64,000 bases of DNA from Pseudorasbora parva (Eukaryota > Chordata > Actinopteri > Cypriniformes > Gobionidae), in contig NC_090178.1 of NCBI RefSeq assembly GCF_024679245.1, forward strand, positions 12,013,979 through 12,077,978, in the 5' to 3' direction. Of this stretch, positions 13,331-24,414 are shown in pieces. A model generated the notes under the pieces. It made no database searches. It was not told the DNA's origin and saw only the letters and a list, made by a program, of their open reading frames with translations. Position 1 is the first letter of the stretch. Each line of letters begins with the position of its first letter. The position numbers and the translations under genes are program-made.

Positions 13331-13582
13331 GCAGGGTTCCTCAAAACCGGTCCTAGAGGGCCACAGCCCTGCAGAGTTTAGTCAGGGTCAAGGGCGGCCA
13401 AGGCACATTGACGCACATGGGGAGCGAAGGCTGGCCCGTGTGGTCTGATCAAACTGATGAGCTTCTGTAGCTATTCAAGGTCTTTAGAGTTACTAGAAAA
13501 TTGCAGGTAGGTGAGTTTGATCAGAAACTGAATTAAAATGCAGGACAGTGGCCCTCGAGGGCAGGATTTGAGGAACCCTCAT
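13331..13582. repeat. Fold-back repeat enclosing a Tc1 fragment
   Basis: The left arm at about 13332-13376 starts cagggttcctcaaaaccggt; the right arm at 13536-13580 is its imperfect reverse complement, ending gaggaaccctca. Between the arms, 13386-13460 matches a piece of the Tc1-like element (gggtcaagggcggccaaggc ... ggcccgtgtggtctgatcaa; compare 25617-25690). The left arm also contains, at 13353-13381, a 29-mer nearly identical to the minisatellite unit of 1287-2852. No coding potential. Confidence 0.8.
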
Positions 13583-13857
13583 TTACTGTACATGAACTGC
13601 TTGAACATAAAAACTCATTGAAATGAATCTGACTTTTCAATGACAGACACATGCTGTACTCAAAAAGTTGCCCTACCTTGTCATCTGCCATTTTTTCAGG
13701 CAAGGATCTGTGCAAAATTTTATGGACAATTTAGAAAAATGCTATTCTAGTTTGCACTATTCCATTTTTATCCTGTTACAATTTGCAAAACGTAATTCTT
13801 TTCCATGTAAGAATAATTTATCAGCATATTTAGTTAATTATAATTGACACTGTTTAC
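13583..13857. other. Noncoding spacer
   Basis: AT-rich sequence between two repeats with no recognised feature. Confidence 0.5.
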
Positions 13858-13861
13858 TTAA

Positions 13862-15052
13862 GGGGGGGGGGGGGGGGGGGGGGTGAAATGCTGTTTCATG
13901 CATACTGAGCTTTTTACACTGTTAAAGACTTGGATTCCCATCCTAAACATAGACAAAGTTTCAAAAACTAATGTTGGACGTTTGATGGAGTATTTCTGTG
14001 TCAAAAATACTCCTTCCGGTTTCTCACAAGTTTCTGAGAGTTTTTTTCGAGTATGGCTCGGCTTGACGTCGCTAGAGCGGACGGTCCTTGTATGGACCGT
14101 ACGGGCTCATAAACACCCGCTCAGCTGCAGATCCACTCTTCCGTGAACACTTGTGTCGTTATAGTCCGTGCCATGCTCCACTTTATTCCTATGGGTGACG
14201 TCGAGCGACTTCAACGCTTCAGCACAGCATTCCGGGAAGGCAGCGCTGCATTTGAACCGATTTGAACGCAGAAATGACGGGAAGCTTCACAACATTGCTT
14301 CAGTCGCGTCGCAAAGTGGATTTCTACGGTCACTGCTGTCACAGGACTTCACCAAATCATAACAAAGAAGTGTGTTTTTGACTGAGCGGTCCCAGCGATA
14401 AAGGTTCGGTCCTGCTTTGGAAGCAGCCGGTGAGTAAAACTGCTTCAAATGTCTGTGCTGTTGGCTATGGTCGCGTGAGTAAACATCAGTAAACGACACG
14501 ATCGCGTGCTTCGTCATTCAAATGCACTAACGGTTACTCCATTGTTGTTCTTTGTATAACGTTACACTAGTCTGACGTGCAAAACCGTTTTGCTTGCTAC
14601 TGCTAAGGTTTAGTCGCATACAATAGTCCATAAACCGAATCATGTCCTCATAAACTGCGAGTAAAGACACACAAATGTTGACAGGCCACTAAATACAGTA
14701 CATACCACAGAGACAGACATCCTGCTGTTGCTGTTTCTCCTGTTCAATTTATTTCAGCCTCCGGATCTGATTCTGGATCATATCTGTATCAGTTGAATCT
14801 GATCGATAGCCATGGGTTTCTCCACGCTTGAGGACGTCACCGCTTTGTGCGCATTGGTCATTCTTTAGCCCCGCCCACACGATACGCCTCCAGGCGCTCG
14901 TTTTTTTCCGGAAAGACTCGGAACAACCTATATTTCTTTTATAAATATAATAAAACTAAAGACTTTTCGGAAATATGAAGGATGCAATACTATTCTATAG
15001 GTACTCAAGATTGACATGAGATTGACTGAAAGTGTTTCACCCCCCCCCCCCT
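13862..15052. mobile_element. TTAA-flanked non-autonomous DNA transposon with G/C-run termini
   Basis: TTAA at 13858-13861 is followed by 22 G residues and tgaaatgctgtttcatg. The other end reads aagtgtttcacc with a run of C to 15051, then TTAA at 15053-15056. The ends are inverted copies (G-run then TGAAA). The target preference fits piggyBac or Kolobok superfamilies. I recall related autonomous fish copies carrying a THAP-type ORF, but none is visible here. The interior holds only short unrelated ORFs. Confidence 0.75.
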
Positions 15053-15056
15053 TTAA

Positions 15057-15236
15057 ATATTTAGTTCATTTATAAGCAAAGTTTATGTCTGTTTTGTCTT
15101 GTCTGCATTAGACACAGAAACCTAGAGGCAGAGCTTAGTATGCTATGCTGTCAGTTGAATTACCAGGTCAAACTATAATGAACACTGTATTTTTGGTTTG
15201 CTTTTTGAAGCTACAATACCATTATAAGTTTTACTT

Positions 15237-15292
<56 letters not shown>

Positions 15293-15329
15293 AATAAATT
15301 AATAGTTTTATTCAGCAAGGAAACATTTA
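15057..15329. repeat. Spacer with (ATA)n trinucleotide microsatellite
   Basis: About 18 units of the ATA/TAA trinucleotide at 15238-15292; the rest is unrecognised AT-rich sequence. Confidence 0.9.
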
Positions 15330-15715
15330 GGGGTTGTTCACACAAAAATGAAAATTCTGTCATTAATTACCCACTCATTGTTCCAAACCTGTAAGACCTT
15401 TGTTCATCTTCGGAACACAAATGAAGATATTTTTGATTAAATCCGAGAGCTCTCTGACCCCTCCATAGACCGCTATTTAATTAACACTTTCAAGGTCCAG
15501 AAAGATAGGAAAAATATTGTTAAAATAGTCCATGTGACTTCAGTGGGTCAACCTTAATTTAATGAAGCAATGAGAGTACTTTTTATGTGCAAAATCAAAC
15601 AAAAATAACAATTTTATTCAAGAAGTTTCCATTGTAAATAGTGCAGCGTTCTCATCTACGGCAGCCGATGCTGTTCACGCGGGCACCACAATGCATGTGC
15701 AGGAGCTGCACTATA
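15330..15715 (+). mobile_element. Half copy of dispersed gggtgaactaaccc DNA-element family
   Basis: Begins ggggttgttcacacaaaaat then gaaaattctgtcattaatta, which is one end of a common cyprinid non-autonomous element whose other end reads tttttgggtgaactaaccct. The interior phrases (tgttccaaacctgtaagacc, agatatttttgattaaatcc, aaaatagtccatgtgacttc) recur at 39503-39835, 45340-45556, 52680-52875 and 58840-59008. Only one half is present. Confidence 0.75.
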
Positions 15716-17305
15716 CTGTAAACTGAGACTAACACAGGCCAGAACTATTTTAGATTGTAATAATATTACCTGTTGCAGGCTTGGTGAGCATAAGAAACAT
15801 AAGAGCATAAAAAACATAAAAAAACAACAACTTCTGAATGGCAGTGTTTTATAAGTAGCTGTATGATTGAACCCAACTGAAAGAAAATGAGAACACTAAC
15901 ACTTCCTCAAGAGCAATGTCCCTCTCTGATTCTGTCACACATCTGTCATTGTGACCACCAGCCTGCAAATAGAATATTCCTGGATTGACACTACAGTATA
16001 ATCGCTCATGATAAAGCGACAAGAGAAAAAACAAATCTCTTCCATGTAAATCTGAGCAAATTACTCAAATAGCTATAACTGCAGCGAGCATTCCGAGCAA
16101 CAAGCGATTGAACATTTTCTATGTACGTCTGTTACTATGGTTTCAAGGCTATCGAGGGAATAGAAAAAAGGCTTTACATCGCATTCTTGTTCATACAGAC
16201 AGTATCTGACAGGCTCCTGAAAGTGATTTTTGAATCACACACGTGTAAAACAGCTGTCAATTTCTGTCAAACACTGACAGAGTGTCAAAACTAAACTCAC
16301 TATCTTTGTTCAGTCAATCTCTCCATCCATTTTATAAACATCCTTTTTTTATCTTGTGTGACTGGAGGAAGTACACGCAGTGAATCCCTCACAACATTTG
16401 TGATTGTCTGTAACAATATTCTGTCTCTCTCTAGTCAAGACATATCAGTGTATCACCTGTAATAAGGTGTCTGATAACAGTCAAAGTAAAGAACTAGAAT
16501 AATTCATAGAATAAGTTGAATAATTCAACTAGAATTACAAAACAATGGGCTCTTCGCTATGGTAGATCTTTGAATCTTTGAGCAGTGGGGTGATTGAAAG
16601 CTTTGTTTCTTGACATGTGGAAAAGTGTGCACAGTAGGAGGACGCGGGCTATGCGGTTAATACTTGACAGCACACTGAAATGTCATTTAAAAAGGGAAAA
16701 TGAGAGTTAACAAGCACAGCACGACTGCACAAGCACAGTATAAACACAGCTATGAACATGATGTGCTAAAATGTACTGTGAATTTCTGCTGATCGTATTA
16801 AATGTTAATAAAATGAGGGAATCACTTTCTCTTTTCACCTCACACAAACCTTAAACCTTCTTTGTAACAGTGATAACAAGCATTACCAGTAATCCATCAC
16901 TTAAACAAACAGCTGTTTCTAGAAACAAATACATTAACTGTGATTACATTAGTGATGGCATTGTGAAGACCACTCTGTCTTCCTAGTGATACAATGTGTG
17001 CAGTTCAATTGGCAAGATTATTAAGGCCATCGTTCGAGTTTGGACTATCCTTAAAGGGGAAAAACAACAACATTCTTACATTCGTGTCATGGAAAAATCA
17101 ATAACTTGTAATGAATGTCTCGGTTTGCTTCAGCGATAACAACAGAACAATGGAGTAGGCTGACTGGAACAGTATCTCAGCTAGAGTCCTGTGTCTCTGT
17201 GTTTTCTGCTATTGATCTTATACTGTTGCGTTTTACTCCGATCGCTAACTTCTGAGCTGTGAGAAATCAGCCAATTTTGGGTGAACAGGCACCACAAAAC
17301 AGGTC
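15716..17305. other. Noncoding, nothing recognised
   Basis: Unrecognised sequence with no convincing exon. The minus ORF 15849-16034 has no family resemblance. Confidence 0.45.
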
Positions 17306-17721
17306 GATTAATAACTGTAATCATAAAACACCAAGGGTTTACATAAGATAGCAAAAAATGTAATATGTCAGTGCACTGCAGTTCTTCAAATGAAGTAGAA
17401 GAATTAAATAGTGAAAGTTATGTGATCTATATACACTGTATTGCCAAAAGTTTTGGAACGCCTGTCTTTACATGCACATGACCTTTAATGAGATCCAAGA
17501 AGGCTTTAGGAGTGATTAATAACTGTAATCATAAAACACCAAGGGTTTACATAAGATAGCAAAAAATGTAATATGTCAGTGCACTGCAGTTCTTCAAATG
17601 AAGTAGAAGAATTAAATAGTGAAAGTTATGTGATCTATATACACTATATTGCCAAAAGTTTTGGAACGCCTGTCTTTACATGCACATGACCTTTAATGAG
17701 ATCCGAGAAGGCTTTAGGAGT
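17306..17721. repeat. Recent 208-bp tandem duplication
   Basis: The block starting gattaataactgtaatcata at 17306 repeats at 17514 with a 208-bp period and only a few substitutions (cactgtattg versus cactatattg, gatccaag versus gatccgag). Each copy ends with the terminal repeat and first bases of a Tc1-like element, so one transposon end has been duplicated with its flank. Confidence 0.95.
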
Positions 17722-17813
17722 GTGTTTATGGGAGTTTTTGACCATTCTTCTAGATGTGCATTTGTGAGGTCAGGCACTGATGTTGGACAGGAAGGCCTGT
17801 CTCGCAATCTCTG

Positions 17814-18017
17814 CACTGTAAAAAATTATGTGTTCAATAAATTATGACAACATATGTTTTTACATTGTTTTAACTCATCAAAATATGTTAAGAAATGTTG
17901 TAACTAATTTTTTAAAGTCAGTTTAACATAATTTAAGTTTAAATAACTTAAACATCCAAGTCGATTGTAATGCAAAAGTTCACAATTTGCCTCTTTTTTT
18001 TTTTTTTTTTTACAGTG
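17814..18017. mobile_element. CACTG...CAGTG MITE inside the Tc1-like element
   Basis: Starts cactgtaaaaaattatg and ends ttttttttacagtg. Both flanks show TG next to the insertion. The ends fit the CACTA/EnSpm type of small non-autonomous elements abundant in cyprinids. Related elements lie at 34268-34664 and 47350-48284. Confidence 0.75.
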
Positions 18018-18055
18018 TGGTTTAATTCATTCCAAAGGCGTTTCATCAGGTTAAG

Positions 18056-18608
18056 GTCAGGACTCCACACCAAACTCGCTCATCCATGTCTTAATGGACC
18101 TTGTTTTGTGCACTGGTGAGCAGTAATGTTGGAACAGGACATCCCCAAACTGTTCCCACAAAGTTGGGAGCATGAAATTGTCTGAAATGTCATTCCACTA
18201 GAACAAAGGGGCCAATCCCAAACCCTGAAAAACAACCCCATACCATAACCCCCCCCCCCCCCCCCCTCCAGAAAACATTACACTTGGCACACTGCAGTCA
18301 GACAAGTACCATTCTCCTGACCAAGTACCGTTCTCTCTGCCAAACCCAGACTTGTCCATCAGATTACCAGACAGAGAAGTGTGATTCGTCACTCCAGAGA
18401 ACACGTCTCCACTGCTCTAGAGTCCAGTGGTGGCATTCTTTACACCACTGCATCCGACGCTTTTACACACTTGGTGTATAAGTATTGGATGCAGCTGCTC
18501 GGCCATGGAAACCCATATGTAGTAGAATGGAATATTTAGTAGTGAGGAAATTTCATGAATGGACTTATTGCACAGGTGGCATCCTATAACAGCGACCCAT
18601 ACTTTCAC
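18056..18608 (-). pseudogene. Degenerate Tc1-like transposase
   Basis: Minus-strand peptides resemble a Tc1/mariner transposase in order. A helix-turn-helix portion reads CNKSIHEISSLLNIP (about 18540-18590). A segment ending VKNATTGL follows. The DDE-domain portion includes TNHTSLSGNLMDKSGFGREN, WYLSDCSVPSVMFSGGG and VVFQGLGLAPLF (18198-18404), and further downstream the frame is lost. The DNA-binding linker is deleted, the glycine run comes from a poly-C expansion, and a MITE interrupts the element beyond 18017. Not functional. Confidence 0.8.
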
Positions 18609-18735
18609 ACGTTTGTAGAAGCATCTTAATGCCTAGGTGCTTGATTTTATACACCTGTGGCCAGCATGGAAGTGATTGGATAACCTGAATTCACTGAGCT
18701 GGAGGGGTGTCCCAAAACTTTTGGCAATATAGTGT

Positions 18736-19643
18736 ACTTTTAATGAAGCAGCAAATATAAACAAGAAAACATCCAGATATACTTAAGCCTGAACGCAGTA
18801 AAAAAAAAAGCTTTATTTTTTTTGTACTGAATCATTATTTATTCCAAAAAATGTATTTAACTTTAAATAAGCTATTCAAATCTTGATTTATTTTTATGAG
18901 TATGAAATATATAAAGCTAAGGACCCGAGTTCTTTAAAATATAAAATGGATGCATCCCACATCACAAATATCAGGTTTGTGTGCTGTCAGAATTTAATTG
19001 ATGTAGCAAACATGATGAATAATTTCAATTAGAGTTTAAAGGAAGTGCAGTTTTTAATAATGGATTTTTACTTACATTTTTTTTGCCATTTACCTACAAA
19101 CACACAGCATAGTTGTTGTGGGAATTTCCATTTTTAAAAATATGTTACCTATAGAAATGTGTGTGTACTGTATATACACTGACTGTATGTCTAAACAATC
19201 AAGAAATGTCATACCAGAGAATAAATAAGAATACATTTTCCACATTAATGTTGTCATTTTTTTATGTTGTGTCACAACAGTTGACACATTTGGACTAATG
19301 TTATGTATGAATTTTTTGGGAGTTGCAATTCAGTAAAACCCCTTATCCATTCCAATTCAATTCCTAAATTCTGAATAGAGGGAATGCACGTGACGTCAGA
19401 GTCAGCTGGAGCGACTGTGATTACGCCCCCGCTGAGTGGCAGAAAGACTGAGAGGCAGCACTGGTTTACAGCACGAATGCAGCGAAAACACACAAAACCA
19501 GGCCCGGCGTCAGAGAGGGGGGTTGGGGGAGGCTTGTCCAGGGACCCCATGGACATCGCTGATCCGAGCTTGAGACGGACTTGATAATAGCGTGCAAATT
19601 TTCTCACTTAAACCACTGCCACCTGCTGCTGCTTCTGCTTTAA
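18736..19643. other. Noncoding; possible GC-richer repeat at 19380-19600
   Basis: 18736-19370 is AT-rich without features. 19380-19600 is GC-richer (cacgtgacgtcagagtcagc and following) and partly resembles 22809-22850 (gccagctgacggtgaggtca). That suggests a dispersed repeat, class unknown. No supported gene. Confidence 0.4.
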
Positions 19644-19969
19644 AACCCTTTGACACGTACGATCAAACCCGTATGATCATTCTGTGCTGGTCCCTGGTGC
19701 GTACGATCATACCGGTGCGATTAGAACGCTCAGTGACCAACTGCCGAATTCAAAATTTAAAATCTGTTTTAGCGCGCTGACTGGCGCTGAGCCAAAGACT
19801 GAGTGAATGAAAGACTTACTTCGCTCGGTGTCTTTTAATGTTTATTTTAGGTTTCATACACTTCAAATTATATTACACAACCACAAAAATATCAGCGAAC
19901 ACTAAATATAGTTTGTAACTGCATACTACTATATATAACAGCAAGATATCAGTGTTATAAATGGCCCGT

Positions 19970-20361
19970 GATAATATTACCGATCAAATAACAATCATTT
20001 TCTACCCTTTGACGTGAACGATCAGTCTAGGCTGTTCCCTTACGTAATGTCACATATATCAGGAGAAGTGGGTGATCTTGTGTTATAAATCCAGCTAGCT
20101 TAGCCTCCCTGGCACTGTTGTAAACACATAATCGCGGCACAAATGCCCATAACGTTAGCCCGCTATAACATTACATATCAACTAACACAATCATTTACTA
20201 CCATTTCATGTGTACGATCAGTCTAGGGCTGTTCCCTCATGTAATGTCACATATAATCAGGAGAAGTGGGTGATCTTGTGTCGCAAATCCAGCTGACTGC
20301 CTCCCTGGTACTGTTGTAAACACATGACGGCGCCACACCCACAGCTAGTGATAAATTACAG
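19970..20361 (+). repeat. Subterminal direct repeat of the Looper element (period 196 bp)
   Basis: The motif gatcagtctagg(g)ctgttccct begins at 20020 and again at 20216. The surrounding sequence (ggagaagtgggtgatcttgt, cctccctgg, actgttgtaaacacat) follows in both copies, so roughly 196 bp is duplicated in tandem with moderate divergence. It may represent multimerised transposase-binding sites, which is an inference. Confidence 0.85.
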
Positions 20362-20482
20362 AACATCTATTCTAACTTATATATTTTTAATAAGTACATA
20401 AACCATAAGGAGTTAACTTGCATCCATTTAAATTTAGTTAACAAGTTTGAAAATATTTTAATGAAAAATAATAAAATAAAAC

Positions 20483-20640
20483 CTTTCCTGTAGCTCAAAC
20501 AGTAGAGCATAGTGCTAGCAACGCCAAGGTCATGGGTTCGATTCCCAGGGAAAGCAAAAACTGACAAAAATGTAAAATGTGTACCTTAAAATGCAATGTA
20601 AGTCGCTTTGGATAAAAGCGTCTGCCAAATGCATAAATTT
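20483..20640 (+). mobile_element. tRNA-derived SINE (Ala-like head, L2-like tail)
   Basis: 20483-20555 folds like a tRNA: a 7-bp acceptor stem (ctttcct with gggaaag), a D-arm with gctc/gagc, A-box-like tagctcaaacagtagagca, and B box ggttcgattcc. The anticodon-loop position reads ctagcaa, consistent with AGC (alanine). It lacks the context of a functional tRNA gene: the sequence runs on into a tail with gtaagtcgctttggataaaa followed by gcgtctgccaaatgcat, a tail shared by fish SINEs and L2-type LINEs. It sits inside the Looper element, so it postdates it. Confidence 0.85.
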
Positions 20641-20689
20641 AAATGTAAAACATGCATTGCAAGCATTTTTTCCTGCTGACAAGTTATGT

Positions 20690-21819
20690 CACTGTTACCT
20701 CACGCTCACGTTGGTACCCACTGCAGACACAATTTTAATACAATTTACCAGTTTTTAACTACTTCAGAGAAAAAGCAAGACAATTTTTTCAAAAGAAGAC
20801 AACTGACAAGTGAGGAAATAGAGGAGTTTTTTTTAATTCTGATGAGGAGAATTTTGACAGTGAGGCAGAGAGTGACAGTGATGAAGACCTTCCCCCGAAC
20901 CTTCAAGCTCGGGATTACTGGAGCACAGACCCCATGCTCTTGACACCATTTTTCGGGTCTTTGTTTTCACAGGACCGATTCCTTCTGCTCCTCTGCTGTC
21001 TTCACTGTTCAAACAATGCAACAGCAGTTTTAAATGACCCGCTGAAAAAAATCAGAAATATTTTTACTGCTCTCACCTCCTCCTTTCATCGCATTTTTGT
21101 GCCATACCGGGATCTGTGTGTTGATGAATCTCTGATGAAGTGGAAAGGCAGGCTGGCATTTCGTCAGTTCATTCCATCTAAACGGCACAGATTTGGGGTC
21201 AAGTTTTTTGTTTTGTGTGATGTGCTCACTGGTTATGTGCAGGACATGATCATTTACTCCAGATCTACCAGTGCCATAAAACACCACCAAGGACTTGGGA
21301 TTTCTGGGTCTGTTGTAATGACACTACTAGGACCTTACCTCAGAAAGGGTCATGTCCTTTATGTGGATAACTGGTACAGTAGTCCCACACTTTTCCAGAA
21401 CCTTGTCTCTTGGCACTGGAGCTTGTGGGACTGTGTGTGCAAACCGCAAAGGGATGCCAACATTCGCCTGTAGAATGACAAAGGGTAATGTGGAACTCAA
21501 GGAAAATGGATCACAGTTGGCAGTCAAATAGCATGATAAGAGAGACGTCCATGTCCTTACCACTGTCCACCCAACTGGTATGGCAGCCACAGGGAAGCTG
21601 GATCACATCACTGGGCAAGCCAAGATGAAGCCAGTCTGTGTGCTGGTGTACAACAAAAAGATGGGAGCAGTTGACAAAGCGGACATGATGACTGGTTTTC
21701 TTGAATGCACCAGAAAGTCTACCAAGTGGTACAAAAATATCTTCTTTCACCTACTTGACACAGTTTTACTGAACAGCCACATTGTCTACCGGCAAATTAC
21801 TGGTAAGATATTTCTATAA
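20690..21819 (+). pseudogene. Broken piggyBac-family transposase
   Basis: The fragment reads, across frames, as a DDE_Tnp_1_7 (piggyBac/PGBD4-like) transposase. An acidic N-terminal part (LTSEEIEEFF, then in another frame an aspartate/glutamate-rich stretch) precedes the core ORF at 20934-21473. The core includes VDESLMKWKGRLAFRQFIPS (first catalytic Asp) and YVDNWYSS (second Asp). The segment at 21580-21819 has MKPVCVLVYNKKMGAVDKAD (third Asp). Damage is visible: a frameshift in the T run near 20828, a one-base shift near 21415, a tag stop near 21527, and loss of the cysteine-rich C-terminus after 21819. Family hallmarks are clear; activity is excluded. Confidence 0.88.
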
Positions 21820-23619
21820 ATCAAAGAATATAAACAAGATAAAAAAAATTGATCACATTTTCAATTAATGTAAACAAAAGTGTTATAAAGGGTATGCATG
21901 GATGTCACTTTCCTGAGTGAGTGGCAAAAGAGCTGCTGCGTGACTGGATTTAATAGGGGAACCGGTGTAAACAACGAGTAAACAAGTTTCAGTTTAAACT
22001 AAAGCTTAGACTTGATATAGTGGTGCTTAAAACTTACCAAAGATCCAGTGATCCATGGATATTGACAAGAACATTTCCTGGCATTTTTACATGCCTGATT
22101 TTGAAACCAGTAAAATACATAAATCAAATTTGCCTGTGAATGCTTTAAATAAATACAATATACTAAGGGTGTAATGGTAAACATAACTGACGGTTTGGTA
22201 TGCACCTCGGTTCTGAAGTCACGGTTCGGTACAGCAGGGGAGAGAAAACTAAATATAAAATAGGTTTTTTTTTTTGTTTTTTTTTAAACAGTGGTTTACT
22301 GAACAGATTGTGTCAGTCCATAAATTAATTTAATTATAACTAAAATATTTTAATTCAATTATAACTAAATAAAGAATTAATTAAATTATAACAGGTTTTT
22401 TTTAAATCTCTCTTCTAATAGTTTTTATTATTTGCTAATAAGTTATACCACACTCATATAGGCATACATCATGCATGTTACTGGCCATTGTTTAAATCTG
22501 CTAGCAATTCAAAATACATCTTTATGGCTGTACAAGATATTATTCAGCACCCTGATGAACATCGCAATGCCGGGTTGGCCTACGTTGTCGTCACGTTCTC
22601 TCCATCTGGATGAAGATAAGGAGCAGAGACTGCACAGCGGGTTGTGTTGACAGTGTTTAGTGATTTGGAGAAGAGAAAACTTCAGAATAATGTCACAGAG
22701 TTCATTCATGAAGTTGTGTGAACAACGCACAGCATCCGTATATGTCCGCGCACATGCACTTTGGTCAGAGAGGCAATATTGCGATTAAGGTATAAGATAT
22801 AAGGTGTTTACATGCCAGCTGACGGTGAGGTCACATGCATACCCTCTATAAACAAATGTACAATAATAAACAGATCACACTGTCACATACTATTCTATCC
22901 TCTTCCTTACGCCCTATGGATTTGTTCTACTGTGAGTAGGAAAGGAAATCACTTCCCTGCAATTCAAGACGAACCTGATGAGAGGGCTGCTGGAGAACAG
23001 TATATTTATTGTTTTGTTTATAATACTATTTTGATTGTTGTTCATTGCAATTATATTTATAATTTGTTTTGTAATTTTATTATAAAGTGTATATATGTAT
23101 AATATAGTCTAAACAAAAAAACATTTAGCTTAAATTGAGGAGATTTAATAAAACATGAATGAAATGTGTACATTTTGCAATTTCTTTTTAACAAAAGACA
23201 TACGTTTTAATTATGCTAAACTTATACAACACATTCTGACTAGCAAAGCAGAGAAAAGGTCATCATGTATGCATTTGACATCATGTAACTTAAACTATAT
23301 GCAAGCTAATAGTCAGTGAGGCGTGACCATATAGCTTTTCTCTGCTTTGCTAGTGAAATATGAAACTCAGTAACAATATAAACACTAAAACAAATAATAT
23401 ATTCATGTTACGTATCAAGCCAACTGAACCCTAATAACTTTACCGAATGCACGGAGCATATTTGCAATGTGCAAAATGACAAACATGACATTTGAACGTC
23501 CACATTTTTGAGTACTGTTCGTTTTACAAGAGAATTTTTTAAATATCTTTATTCATATTTATTGCATGTTTGTAAATAATTATATGTGCTCCAAAATAGG
23601 AGGGAAAAAACTAAAATAT
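21820..23619. other. Interior of Looper element with hAT-like fragment
   Basis: 22165-22760 begins aagggtgtaatggtaaacat and contains cacggttcggtacagcaggg, phrases typical of fish hAT-like non-autonomous elements. The remainder is AT-rich. No ORF here has recognisable content. Confidence 0.45.
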
Positions 23620-23984
23620 ACTCACCATTTGACACGCGGATGTTGTGAGGGAGATGCAAAATGCCGTGTGCAAGCGAAATTCAAAGCAGTGGGGAAAAAA
23701 TAGCAACATAAACATGTCAACCATAGTGTGTACACGCTAACAAATAATGTGAAAGGTTTTGAATTAAAAAAATAAAGCAAAACATTCATAGAGCGCTCAC
23801 CTGCACGCGGTCATCCACCACGAGCGCCATTGTGACTGCGTCACTGCAAAAACTCACGTGTCAAGGTTGATGTGTGTTACCATGGAAATTAGAACGCATG
23901 TCATTGCATAATAACGGTCGCAATAAAAAAACTCACGCCAGGCTGCCAGTCTTATTTTTAAGAACGTACGTGCGAAAGGGTTAA

Positions 23985-24414
23985 GAGGGAACCACTGCCC
24001 ATAACTGCTTGTCTAGGATATGTAATCCTCTGTAAGAATTCGTAATAAAAGCATATTATTAGCGAAAAGGAGCTAGCAAAATATCCAGTGTGTATCTGTA
24101 TTTGCACTCGTGAAATGATTACATTTCCAACGTGCTTTCACCTTGGTGAGTAATGTAGCCAATCACAGACATGTTTGTAGATATCTACAACGCAGTTGGC
24201 CAATCACAGGTGTTCAATTTGGAATCCACTTACTGCTCGAGTGTTTGTTTGACCGGGTGCTGAGTTCGGTTAACACGAGTGTCTGTAAGTGCAGACATTG
24301 TGAAAATAAGAGCTTCATTGTATACCAGCTTCACTGCGGAAATCTGTGAGATTGCGTTTATTGAATGAGTGACAACTTTTAGTGATTATAAAGGAAGCAC
24401 TCTTTGCACGCTGT
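23985..24414. other. Intergenic sequence downstream of nek11
   Basis: Beyond the Looper element and beyond the likely 3' end of nek11. No feature recognised. Confidence 0.4.

Larger units (their letters stand above)
17641..18735 (-). mobile_element. Tc1-like transposon, decayed
   Basis: Inverted ends acactatattgccaaaagt (left) and acttttggcaatatagtgt (right) bracket about 1.1 kb. A degenerate Tc1-type transposase runs on the minus strand (18056-18608), and a CACTG-ended MITE is inserted at 17814-18017. A poly-C tract lies at 18249-18267. A second left end occurs at 17432 because of the 208-bp duplication. Confidence 0.88.
19644..23980 (+). mobile_element. Looper/piggyBac-type transposon, degenerate
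   Basis: The left end, after TTAA at 19640-19643, reads aaccctttgacacgtacgat. The right end, in reverse complement, reads ccctttcgcacgtacgttct and abuts TTAA at 23981-23984. The shared ccctttNNCaCGTACG tip and TTAA target are those of the fish Looper family of piggyBac elements. Inside are a 196-bp subterminal direct repeat, a SINE, a broken piggyBac transposase in plus orientation and a hAT-like fragment. Total about 4.3 kb. Confidence 0.85.

Noticed and set aside
20483..20555. Functional tRNA-Ala gene
   Set aside because: The tRNA-like fold continues directly into a SINE body with an L2-like tail, and there is no Pol III terminator right after the tRNA part.
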